From positions 1-48,753 of the forward strand of contig NZ_BDCJ01000014.1 of the NCBI RefSeq assembly GCF_001613445.1: 48,753 nucleotides of DNA, in the 5' to 3' direction. This DNA is from Nocardia grenadensis NBRC 108939 (GTDB taxonomy: Bacteria > Actinomycetota > Actinomycetes > Mycobacteriales > Mycobacteriaceae). Under the pieces are notes generated by a model. It had not been told where the DNA came from, made no database searches, and worked only from the letters and a program-made list of their open reading frames with translations. Of the stretch, positions 41,682-48,753 are shown in pieces. A program made the translations under genes and the position numbers. Each line of letters begins with the position of its first letter. Positions within the stretch are counted from its first letter, which is position 1.

Positions 41682-44327
41682 TCACCAGCGAGTATGCGGT
41701 CGCACGCTATTGGCCAGGTCAACCAGCCGATACCGGTGCAGACGACCGGGCGCGGTCCGGGCCAGGGCGCGCAGCCGTGACTCCAGCCCGCCGCGCAACC
41801 CCGCGACGGTGAGCGGATAGCCGAGCAGTCTGGCGTCGGCGGAGGCGGGCCGCATCCGGGATTTCAACCACTCCAGCGCCGCGCCTACCACCACGACCTG
41901 CATCTGCAGTGCCCGCGGCTCATCGACGAGCTCCAGCCGTGACGCCGCCTCGCGCAGATCGATCTCGGTGATCTCCCGATGCGGCCGCGATACCAGCAGC
42001 AGACTGCCCGTCATCCGGGCGGTGCCGTGATGGCGGGAGGTATCGGGCACCTCGTCGAGGACCTGCACGGCCTGCAACAGTTCACCATCGGCGGCCAATC
42101 GGCGAGCCAAACCGAACGCGGCGCTGACCACCGCGTGATTGGTCTGCCAGACCAGGCGGTAGAACTCCGACGCGGCACTGTGCCACCGGTCGGAATCGCC
42201 GGGATCGCTCAGCGTCTGCAGGGCGAGTTCGGCGGTGGCGGCCAGGGCCAGTGGCGGCGCCAGCTCACCGGGCAGCATGGTATGCACCTGGTCGAAATGG
42301 AGATAGGCGAGCTCGTACTGTCCATCCAGCAGATCGATGACGCCGCTGAACCATTCGACCCGCCAGTCGGTCACCGCGCGCGGGCGCAACTCTTCGAGCA
42401 GCGCGAGTGCGGGAGCGAGTTCACCCAGGTCGAGATGAGCGCGAACGGCGGCGAGCGCCCCCTCCACCTCGAAGGTCTCCGGCGCGTCGATGGTGCCGGC
42501 CGCGATACGTTCGGAGGTCTGGCGCAACGAGTCCAGGGTCTGGCGGGCGTCACCGTGCAGGAGCGGGCTCAACAGCTGGACACTGGGATCGTCGGCGTCG
42601 ATCAGCGGGATCGGCAGGGTGGCCACCACCGCCGCGGCGTCGAGACCGAGGCTGCGATGTCCGCCGTCGACCATCCCGTCGGTCTGGCTGATCAAAGTGT
42701 CGATACCGAAATCGCCACGCAGCGAACCGAACTCCACCGACGCCTGCGGGTGTTCGCGCCCGGAATCGGCGGCCAGCACCATCCGCAACACCCCGGCCAA
42801 CTGGCAGTACATGGCGTAGGTGGAGGGGAAACGCCGACTCGGATCCGCATGCGTCGCGCGCACCAGCAGCCGATACAAACACGGATAGCGCCGCAACAGT
42901 GGGTATTCCTCCGGTGTCGGCATCTCGGTGCGGTAGTTGCCGTGGGAATCCTTGCGCAGGTCCAGGATCAGGGCGGCCAGGGTGCGGCCTGCCGCGTACA
43001 CGTCGGTGGCCACCGTGGGGCCGGTCTCGATGATCTCCGGTGCCTGATAACCGGGGGTGCCGTAGATACTGCCGTAGGACTCCATCGCCGCGACGGCGCC
43101 GAGGTCGATGAGTTTGACCTCGTCGTCGGTGACCATGATGTTGTCCGGTTTGAGGTCGTTATAGGCCAGCCCGAACGAGTGCAGATAGTCGAGAGCGGGC
43201 AGGACCTCCATCATGTACGCGATCGTCTCGGCCACCGGAAGACGTTCCGGCCCCGCCATATCCAGCATTTTCTTCAACGAGCGCCCGCCGACGTACTCCA
43301 TGACGATGTAACCGTCGGCCACCTCGCGGTGCGAGCGGTGCTTGACGAAGTTGTAGATCTTCACGACGCCGGGATGAGTTATCTCGGACAGGAATTGGCG
43401 TTCGGCCAGCGCCACCACGTGCGCCTCGAAGTCCTGGGGGTTCTGCAACCCCTTCAGGACCACCCACCGGTCGCTGACATTCGTATCGACCGCCAGATAG
43501 ATCCAGCCCAGGCCGCCGTGCGCCAGACAGCCTTTGACCACGTACTGTTCCGCCACGACCTCGCCGGCGGAGAGTGCGGGCAGGAAGTTGTAGGCCGAAC
43601 CACAGCGCGCGCAATCCCCGGCCACCGCGCCGGGACCGTCGGGGCCGGACCGCCCGTTGGGCGCCTGGCATTTCCAGCAGAACCGCTTGTGCTCGGGCAC
43701 CACCGGATCCGCGAGCACCGCGGTGGCGGGATCGACCGGGTCGACCCGCGGCAGCGCCACCAGTCCGGCGCCGAGCCGGCGGACACTCGGACGGGAGCGG
43801 GCATTACGCCCGGAGGGCATATCGTCCTCGAAGCCGGCGAACGGGTCGGGATCGTCTGCATCCTCGTCGTCGTCGGCGAGCAGCAACTCGTCGAGGTCGT
43901 CGTCGTCCGGACCCGCGAGACTGTTGAGCCGGGCGATATCGTCGCCGGTCAACGCGGCAATGGCCCGGTCGAAGTCCGACAGCTCCGGCGTCGCGGGCGG
44001 ACCGTCGGATCCCGGGGGCGCGGCGACGACCGGGGGCACCGAACCCACTGTCACCGGCACGAAGACACCGGTTCCGCTGGGGACCGAGGCGGCGTCGGTG
44101 GCACTGCGCGGTTCGGCGCCGCCGGATTCGGCGAGTAGTTCCTCGGCGGCTCGGGTCAGATCGGACTCCGCGGCCCGCTGGCCGCTTTCGCTGCTGTTGG
44201 TGCGCAGCGTCGACCAGGTGTGTGCGCCGCGGCGGGGCATTTCCGCGCCACGGATCCGCCGCTTGGACCAGGGCGGCGGGAGCGGACGCTCGGAGCTGGG
44301 CTGCGACGAGCTGGGCTGCTCTGGCAT
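41682..44327 (-). CDS. pknG: Serine/threonine protein kinase PknG
   Basis: A soluble eukaryotic-type kinase that in mycobacteria and corynebacteria phosphorylates GarA/OdhI and thereby controls 2-oxoglutarate dehydrogenase and glutamate metabolism. 881 aa, versus about 750 in M. tuberculosis; the extra length is an acidic, disordered N-terminus. A rubredoxin-like zinc module has CWKC (about 216-219) and CARC (about 240-243). The kinase domain has the glycine loop HGGLGWIYLAVD, the lysine in VVLKG, NDLKPDN (about 390) without the RD arginine, and DLG in place of DFG, as in known PknG. A TPR-rich C-terminal third follows. AGAGG precedes the ATG; minus-strand TAGACT (44372-44377) is a likely -10. 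glnX and glnH, its usual partners, are not adjacent. Confidence 0.96.
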   Translation of the reverse strand: MPEQPSSSQPSSERPLPPPWSKRRIRGAEMPRRGAHTWSTLRTNSSESGQRAAESDLTRAAEELLAESGGAEPRSATDAASVPSGTGVFVPVTVGSVPPVVAAPPGSDGPPATPELSDFDRAIAALTGDDIARLNSLAGPDDDDLDELLLADDDEDADDPDPFAGFEDDMPSGRNARSRPSVRRLGAGLVALPRVDPVDPATAVLADPVVPEHKRFCWKCQAPNGRSGPDGPGAVAGDCARCGSAYNFLPALSAGEVVAEQYVVKGCLAHGGLGWIYLAVDTNVSDRWVVLKGLQNPQDFEAHVVALAERQFLSEITHPGVVKIYNFVKHRSHREVADGYIVMEYVGGRSLKKMLDMAGPERLPVAETIAYMMEVLPALDYLHSFGLAYNDLKPDNIMVTDDEVKLIDLGAVAAMESYGSIYGTPGYQAPEIIETGPTVATDVYAAGRTLAALILDLRKDSHGNYRTEMPTPEEYPLLRRYPCLYRLLVRATHADPSRRFPSTYAMYCQLAGVLRMVLAADSGREHPQASVEFGSLRGDFGIDTLISQTDGMVDGGHRSLGLDAAAVVATLPIPLIDADDPSVQLLSPLLHGDARQTLDSLRQTSERIAAGTIDAPETFEVEGALAAVRAHLDLGELAPALALLEELRPRAVTDWRVEWFSGVIDLLDGQYELAYLHFDQVHTMLPGELAPPLALAATAELALQTLSDPGDSDRWHSAASEFYRLVWQTNHAVVSAAFGLARRLAADGELLQAVQVLDEVPDTSRHHGTARMTGSLLLVSRPHREITEIDLREAASRLELVDEPRALQMQVVVVGAALEWLKSRMRPASADARLLGYPLTVAGLRGGLESRLRALARTAPGRLHRYRLVDLANSVRPHTRW

Positions 44328-44403
44328 GCACGACCTCTCAAACCCGCGGAAGAACAGAGAGAGTCTATTGTGATCCCGGCCCGCGGGCGCGATAGGCCGA
44401 TCA

Positions 44404-44419
44404 TTCCCTACCTTGGGAA
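44404..44419. promoter_or_regulatory. TTCCC-N6-GGGAA inverted repeat (copy 3)
   Basis: TTCCCTACCTTGGGAA lies 26 bp upstream of the candidate pknG -10 (44372-44377, minus strand), a typical activator position, and directly after the permease terminator hairpin. Confidence 0.4.
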
Positions 44420-44420
44420 T

Positions 44421-44457
44421 GTGGAATACCCCGGACCTGCTATCCGGGGTATTCCAC
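44421..44457 (-). terminator. Permease terminator hairpin
   Basis: GTGGAATACCCCGGA (44421-44435) and TCCGGGGTATTCCAC (44443-44457) form a perfect 15-bp stem with a 7-nt loop, 11 bp after the permease stop codon. It separates permease transcription from pknG. Confidence 0.85.
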
Positions 44458-44468
44458 GCGGTTCGGTG

Positions 44469-45992
44469 TTACCGCTGGTCCTCGGGTTCGTCGAGGATGC
44501 GAACGGTGCTTCCGGATTCTTCGGCCGGCGCCGGCGCGGCGGGCGCCGCGGCACGTGCGGCGGTGAGCTCGTCCACCCGCTTCCGTGCCAGGAACCAGCC
44601 GCCGACCAGTGCCGGAACTCCGACCACCAGCATGGCGATCACCGCGGCCCGCTGTTCGATCTCGTCGCTGAACAGCATCAGCAGCACTACACCGACCAGG
44701 AACAACAGGGTGGCGTAGCTGGTGTACGGGGTACCGGGGAGGCGGAACTTCGGCCGGGTCACCTTGCCGTCGCGAGCCCACTTCCACAGCTGGAGCTGGC
44801 ACAGCACGATCGCGGTCCACGAGAAGATGGTGCCCAGCGCCGAAACGTTCAGCACGATCTCGAAGGCCTTATCCGGCACCACCGCGTTCAGCCCGACACC
44901 CGCCAGCGCGATCACACCGGTGGCGAGGATGCCCACGTACGGGACACCGTTCTTGGACATCCGGCTCGCGACGGTCGGCGCACTACCGTTCATCGACATC
45001 GAGCGCAGAATGCGGCCGGTCGAGTACAGCCCGGCGTTCAGGCTGGAGAACGCCGCGGTAAGCACCACGAGGTTCATGACCGAACCGGCACCGTCGATAC
45101 CGATCTTGGAGAAGAAGGTGACGAACGGGCTCTCACCGGACTTGAACACGGTGTAGGGCAGCAGCAGGCCGAGCAGCACCAGCGAACCGACGTAGAACAG
45201 CGCGATCCGGGCGATCACCGAGTTGATGGCGCGCGGCATGATCTTCTCGGGGTTCTCCGCCTCACCGGCGGCGGTGCCGACGAGTTCCACCGCGGCGTAG
45301 GCGAAGACGACACCGGTGGTGACGACGATCAGCGGCAGGAAGCCGCTCGGGAACAGGCCGCCGTTGTCGGAGAGGACGCTGAAACCGGTCGGCTGGCCCT
45401 CGATATCGAAGCGACCGGCCAGGAAGATGGTGCCGATGATCAGGAAGGCCACGAGGGCGACGACCTTGATCAGGGCGGCCCAGAACTCCAGCTCACCGAA
45501 CCACTTCACCGAGATCAGGTTGATCGCGACCACGATGGCCAGGGCGATCAGCGCGATGGTCCACTGCGGGATCACCTCGAACGCGCCCCAGAAGTGGACG
45601 TAGGTGGCGATCGCGGTGATATCCACGATGCCGGTCATGCACCAGTGGAAGAAGTACATCCAGCCGACCGCGAAGGCCAGCTTCTCGCCGTAGAACTCAC
45701 GGGCGTAGGACACAAACGACCCGGAGGACGGGCGATGCAGGACCAGCTCGCCCAGGGCGCGGAGAATGAAGAATACGAAGATGCCGCAGACGGCGTACAC
45801 CAGGAACAGACCGGGTCCGGCCTCGTGCAACCGGCTGCCGGCGCCGAGGAACAGGCCCGTTCCGATGGCGCCACCGATGGCGATCATCTGGAGCTGCCGG
45901 GGCCGCAGCGACTTGTGATAGCCCGCATCTTCGGCGTGCAGACCGTCCGCCGGCGCCGCCTGACCCGGAGGCTCTTGAACTGTTGTCATCAT
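44469..45992 (-). CDS. ansP: Amino acid permease, L-asparagine permease (AnsP) type
   Basis: A 507-aa APC-superfamily transporter with 12 predicted membrane helices. The first helix carries the substrate-binding IGGAIGTGLFLGAG (about residues 39-52). The following LGELVLHRPSSGSFVSYAREFYGEKLAFAVGWMYFFHW stretch and VELVGTAAGEAENPEKIMPRAINSV segment are typical of the AnsP/CycA group. It resembles mycobacterial AnsP1/AnsP2 most (from memory), so asparagine, taken up with protons, is the best guess; other neutral amino acids remain possible. A C-terminal Ala/Pro/Glu-rich tail of about 45 residues is cytoplasmic. It is directly upstream of pknG on the same strand but separated by a strong hairpin. 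Confidence 0.88.
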   Translation of the reverse strand: MMTTVQEPPGQAAPADGLHAEDAGYHKSLRPRQLQMIAIGGAIGTGLFLGAGSRLHEAGPGLFLVYAVCGIFVFFILRALGELVLHRPSSGSFVSYAREFYGEKLAFAVGWMYFFHWCMTGIVDITAIATYVHFWGAFEVIPQWTIALIALAIVVAINLISVKWFGELEFWAALIKVVALVAFLIIGTIFLAGRFDIEGQPTGFSVLSDNGGLFPSGFLPLIVVTTGVVFAYAAVELVGTAAGEAENPEKIMPRAINSVIARIALFYVGSLVLLGLLLPYTVFKSGESPFVTFFSKIGIDGAGSVMNLVVLTAAFSSLNAGLYSTGRILRSMSMNGSAPTVASRMSKNGVPYVGILATGVIALAGVGLNAVVPDKAFEIVLNVSALGTIFSWTAIVLCQLQLWKWARDGKVTRPKFRLPGTPYTSYATLLFLVGVVLLMLFSDEIEQRAAVIAMLVVGVPALVGGWFLARKRVDELTAARAAAPAAPAPAEESGSTVRILDEPEDQR

Positions 45993-46028
45993 GTTGCCTT
46001 TCGAGTGGCGCAGATCATGTCTGCGAGC

Positions 46029-46057
46029 AATGTACCGCTAGTTAGCGGCACGATCAA
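46029..46057 (-). promoter_or_regulatory. Permease promoter with palindrome in the spacer
   Basis: On the minus strand TTGATC (46052-46057) and TACATT (46029-46034) are spaced by exactly 17 bp. The spacer is filled by CCGCTA-GT-TAGCGG (46035-46048), a perfect inverted repeat. A regulator bound there would sit between -35 and -10. The downstream leader has another small inverted repeat, GCAGA-N5-TCTGC (46010-46024). Confidence 0.65.
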
Positions 46058-46134
46058 TAGGGGGCCGTCATGTGTAATCCAGTGGAAACCAGGGACTTTG
46101 GCAAAACCCGAGGTCGGCAGCACCGCAAGAGCCA

Positions 46135-46163
46135 TTGATCGAGCCGCTGAACGTCGATACGCT
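46135..46163 (+). promoter_or_regulatory. SPFH gene promoter
   Basis: TTGATC (46135-46140), 17-bp spacer, TACGCT (46158-46163), giving a start near 46170 and a leader of about 24 nt with AGGGAG before the ATG. Confidence 0.6.
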
Positions 46164-46193
46164 GGACGCGTCAATTGCGTAGGGAGCACCTAG

Positions 46194-47333
46194 ATGGCCT
46201 GGTTCGAACGCGAGTTCATCGCCGTCCCCGAGACCGGCAAGAAACAACTCGTCTACAAGTGGCCGGATGTGAACATCCGGCGATACTCCCGCGCCATCGT
46301 CAATGCCGACCAGACCGCACTGTTCGTGAAGTCCGGTCAGGTCCTGGGCGCGCTGGGACCGGGCCGGCACCGGATAGACGCGGACGAACTCCCGGTTCTC
46401 GGCGCACTGGTGGATACGCTGACCGGCGGCAACCTCTACCGGGCCGAGCTCTACTTCGTCTCCACCCGGGAATTCGCCGGTATCAAATTCGGCGGCCGTC
46501 TCGCCGATATCGCCGACCCGGTCAGTGAGCAGATCGTCACCCTTCGGGTTTTCGGTGAGTTCGCGCTCTCCGTCCGCGACGCCGGGCAGTTGATCACCTC
46601 ACTGGCCGGCAGCACCGACCTGCACGATCCGGCCGGGATCGAATCCTGGAGCGCCGATCTGCTGCTCAAGGCCATGAAGATCGCGGTGACGCAGGGCGTT
46701 TCGCAGGGCGAGTGGCCGGTCCTCGGCCTGTCCGCACTTCTGCCCGTGATCGAGCGGGTGGTCGTACAGCAGACCAATACCGCGCTCTACGAGTACGGGT
46801 TGCGGATACCGCGGCTCGGCAATTTCGACATCACGCTGGCACCCGAGGATGCCGACCGGCTCAAGCGGCTCGCCAAGGATGTCACCTATATCCGGCTCGC
46901 CGGAGATTTCCGGCAGTACGCCGCCGGGGAGATGGCCCTGGGCGCGGGCCAGGGCCTGGCCGCCGGGCACGGTCACGACGGCGGGTTCATCGGCGCCGCG
47001 CTGGGTATCAACGCCCTGCAGCAGCCGGGGCCCACGGGGGCCGGGAATTTCCCGCCCCCACCCGGTTCGCCCTGGCAACAGCATCAGCAACCCCGGGAGG
47101 AGCCGAGCGCGACAGCGCTGCCGCCCATCGCGAAACCCGCCGAACTCGATCCGGCGGCCGCGGGCCCGGTCTGCGCGTCCTGCGCCACGGCCAACCCGCC
47201 GGGCGCCAAATTCTGTGTTGAATGCGGGAATCGCTTCGCCCCGGCCGAACCGGCCCGATGCGGCGAATGCGACGCCGAATTGCCGCCCACCGCCAGGTTC
47301 TGCGCCTCCTGCGGAACTCGCCGCCCGGACTGA
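46194..47333 (+). CDS. SPFH domain protein with C-terminal zinc ribbons
   Basis: A 379-aa protein. The N-terminal SPFH/Band 7-like domain (about residues 1-235, MAWFEREFIAVPETGKKQLVYKWPD ... QALFVKSGQVLGALGPGRHRIDA ... NFDITLAPEDADRLKRL) has no signal peptide or membrane helix. A Gly/Pro/Gln-rich linker follows (about 240-320). The C-terminal double zinc ribbon has four CxxC pairs: CASC, CVEC, CGEC and CASC. SPFH-zinc ribbon proteins are widespread in actinobacteria and often linked to membrane stress or phage-shock-like functions; the specific role is unknown. It has its own promoter and converges on gdh across a strong terminator. Confidence 0.88.
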   Translation: MAWFEREFIAVPETGKKQLVYKWPDVNIRRYSRAIVNADQTALFVKSGQVLGALGPGRHRIDADELPVLGALVDTLTGGNLYRAELYFVSTREFAGIKFGGRLADIADPVSEQIVTLRVFGEFALSVRDAGQLITSLAGSTDLHDPAGIESWSADLLLKAMKIAVTQGVSQGEWPVLGLSALLPVIERVVVQQTNTALYEYGLRIPRLGNFDITLAPEDADRLKRLAKDVTYIRLAGDFRQYAAGEMALGAGQGLAAGHGHDGGFIGAALGINALQQPGPTGAGNFPPPPGSPWQQHQQPREEPSATALPPIAKPAELDPAAAGPVCASCATANPPGAKFCVECGNRFAPAEPARCGECDAELPPTARFCASCGTRRPD

Positions 47334-47476
47334 AACCGGTACCCGCCGTGCCACCGGGGCGCATCACGGCCCGACGCCCCCGAGGTCGGCGGCCGAGCCG
47401 CGTAGGGCGCGAGTAGCGGCACGAGACAGGGCGATGATCCATCGGCCGATCGGTTCCGGCGGCACAGCGCAAACGA

Positions 47477-47512
47477 CGGGTGGCCGTCCGGCGCGAACCG
47501 GACGGCCACCCG
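47477..47512. terminator. Bidirectional terminator between SPFH gene and gdh
   Basis: CGGGTGGCCGTCCGG (47477-47491) and CCGGACGGCCACCCG (47498-47512), a perfect 15-bp stem with a 6-nt loop, 14 bp after the gdh stop and 144 bp after the SPFH stop. Confidence 0.85.
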
Positions 47513-47526
47513 CGAATTCCGGGCTA

Positions 47527-48753
47527 TCAGGCGACGATGCCGGACTCCGAACTACCCGCCAGACTCCGCACCTGCCGCGCCGCCACCGACAGGGTTGCCA
47601 GATCGTGCCGGCTCACTCCGAAGATCTCGGTGAGTGCGGCACGGGCCCGGGTCAGCCGTGACCGGTTGGTCTGCTCCCAGTAGTCCAGCTTCTCCGTCAC
47701 CGGATCCTCCGGATCGGTGGCGGTGGCGATATCGAGGGTCAGCAGCCGCAGCGACTCGTACAGGTCGTCGCGCAGCGCCAGCCGCGCCAGGCTCGCCCAC
47801 CGCTGATCGTGGTCGAGATCGCCGACCGCGCTGATCAGCCGGGTGATCTCCAGATGCGCGTTGAGCGCGAAATAGAGTTCGGCGATCTCCTGTGCGTCGC
47901 GTTCGGCGATATCGGCGATATCCAGCACGTCCAGCAGCGGGAAGAGATGGATCAGGCGGTAGACCTCAGCCGCCAGATCCTGCGGGGCGCCGTGTTCGGT
48001 CGCCTCGGTGGCGTGCGCGGCGACCCGTTCGGCCAGCGGTTTCGGCAGCCAGCCGGGCACCCGGTCCGCCAGCGCGTGCACCCCCTCGCGATAGCGGCTG
48101 ATATCCGCTCCGATCGCGATCGGCTGCGGCCGATTGAGCAGCAGCCAGCGCGCGGCACGTTCCAGCGTGCGGTTGGTCTCCAGCTCGAGCTGATCGCGTA
48201 CCGAGGTCGGCATCTGCTCGGAGCGGATGCGCTGCCACAGTCCCCGCAGTCCGAAGATCTCCACCGCGGCGGCGAACGCGCGCACCGCGTCGTCGGTGGT
48301 GGCGCCGATCTCCTCGGACAACCGGAAGGCGAACGTGGCACCGCCGAAATCGACCATCTCGTTGACCACCACGGTGGCCACGATCTCGCGGCGCAACGGA
48401 TGCCTGGTGATCGCACCGGCGAAACGTTCCCGCAGCGGTGTCGGGAAGTAGCCCGGCAGCACCGCCGCGAAGGTGGGGCTGTCCGGCAGGTCCCCGGCGA
48501 GCAGGTCGGCCTTCAGCGCGAGCTTCACATGGGCGATCACCGTGGCCAGTTCCGGGGAGGTCAGCCCCGCACCACCGGCGATCCGGCGCTCCATCTCGGC
48601 ATCACCGGGCAGGGCCTCCAGCCGGCGGTCCACCCCGCGCCGGGTCTCCAGCTCGGTGAGCAGCCGCCGGTGCACCGCACCGTGCCGCCCGGCACCCGAT
48701 CGGGACAGGCCGATCCGGAAGTTCTGCGAGATATTGTCACGCAGCACCAGTTC
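47527..48753 (-). CDS. gdh: NAD-specific glutamate dehydrogenase, C-terminal part (partial)
   Basis: The last 408 codons of a large (about 180-kDa class, roughly 1600 aa) NAD-dependent glutamate dehydrogenase; the start lies outside the window. LRDNISQNFRIGLSRS is missing only the beginning of its segment, and the following GLTSPELATVIAHVKLALKADLLAGDLPD and HPLRREIVATVVVNEMVDFGGATFAFRLSEE segments are typical of the C-terminal domain of this GDH class. The enzyme deaminates glutamate to 2-oxoglutarate and ammonia. In mycobacteria the dehydrogenase is inhibited by unphosphorylated GarA, itself a PknG substrate. The partial end is at the window edge and is not a truncation. Confidence 0.93.
   Translation of the reverse strand, partial: ELVLRDNISQNFRIGLSRSGAGRHGAVHRRLLTELETRRGVDRRLEALPGDAEMERRIAGGAGLTSPELATVIAHVKLALKADLLAGDLPDSPTFAAVLPGYFPTPLRERFAGAITRHPLRREIVATVVVNEMVDFGGATFAFRLSEEIGATTDDAVRAFAAAVEIFGLRGLWQRIRSEQMPTSVRDQLELETNRTLERAARWLLLNRPQPIAIGADISRYREGVHALADRVPGWLPKPLAERVAAHATEATEHGAPQDLAAEVYRLIHLFPLLDVLDIADIAERDAQEIAELYFALNAHLEITRLISAVGDLDHDQRWASLARLALRDDLYESLRLLTLDIATATDPEDPVTEKLDYWEQTNRSRLTRARAALTEIFGVSRHDLATLSVAARQVRSLAGSSESGIVA

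Noticed and set aside
41979..44138. A 719-codon frame on the plus strand opposite pknG
   Set aside because: Codon-position shadow of a high-GC gene; repetitive His/Arg/Gly composition and no recognisable domain.

Overview
The window is chromosomal DNA from a high-GC actinomycete of the mycolic-acid group, most likely Nocardia or a near relative. The reasons are the GC-rich third codon positions, frequent GTG starts, and the gene content: mycobacterial-type IHF, a WhiB3-like Fe-S regulator, PknG, paired ClpP1/ClpP2, NAD-glutamate dehydrogenase and a KstR-type operator. Gene order valS-folC-DUF4233-ndk-rne and the clpX-clpP2-clpP1-tig block match the M. tuberculosis core (my recollection of that genome, not a search).

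Layout. (1) 0-9.1 kb, minus strand: valS, folC, a small membrane protein, ndk and rne, a housekeeping block with a long rne leader. (2) 9.8-15.9 kb: an orphan P-loop ATPase, then a lipid/glycerol module built around one palindrome. A flavoprotein of the alkyl-DHAP synthase family plus a diacylglycerol kinase go left, and a TetR regulator plus glpD go right. A GNAT enzyme follows. (3) 16.2-20.8 kb: an FHA protein, then the molybdopterin oxidoreductase FdhF overlapping its sulfurtransferase FdhD. (4) 20.9-26.0 kb, accessory: a divergent FAD monooxygenase/TetR pair, two NTF2-fold proteins (one a ketosteroid-isomerase with intact catalytic residues and a KstR operator), an IHF paralogue, an AhpD-like protein and a secreted protein. 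(5) 26.1-35.6 kb: clpX, clpP2, clpP1, tig, an FKBP lipoprotein and phosphoketolase. The spacers on both sides of tig are filled with a repeat family. (6) 36.2-41.7 kb: a tiny secreted cysteine-containing protein, a large ATPase-LuxR regulator, a RibD-like reductase, a MerR regulator, a WhiB3-like protein and a DUF1707 protein. (7) 41.7-48.75 kb: pknG, an asparagine-type permease, an SPFH/zinc-ribbon protein and the C-terminal part of NAD-glutamate dehydrogenase, which runs off the window. This last block brings together proteins that in mycobacteria act on one nitrogen-control pathway (PknG-GarA-Gdh).

The least explained material is a family of intergenic repeats sharing a GTGCTCAA...GGACGGCC-ACCGCACA core. 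There are single copies (17.6 kb, possibly 9.2 kb), a divergent inverted pair (29.2/29.7 kb) and a 182-bp tandem pair (31.7-32.1 kb). I saw no tRNA, rRNA, CRISPR, IS element or prophage genes. All identifications are from reading the sequence; no database search was run.
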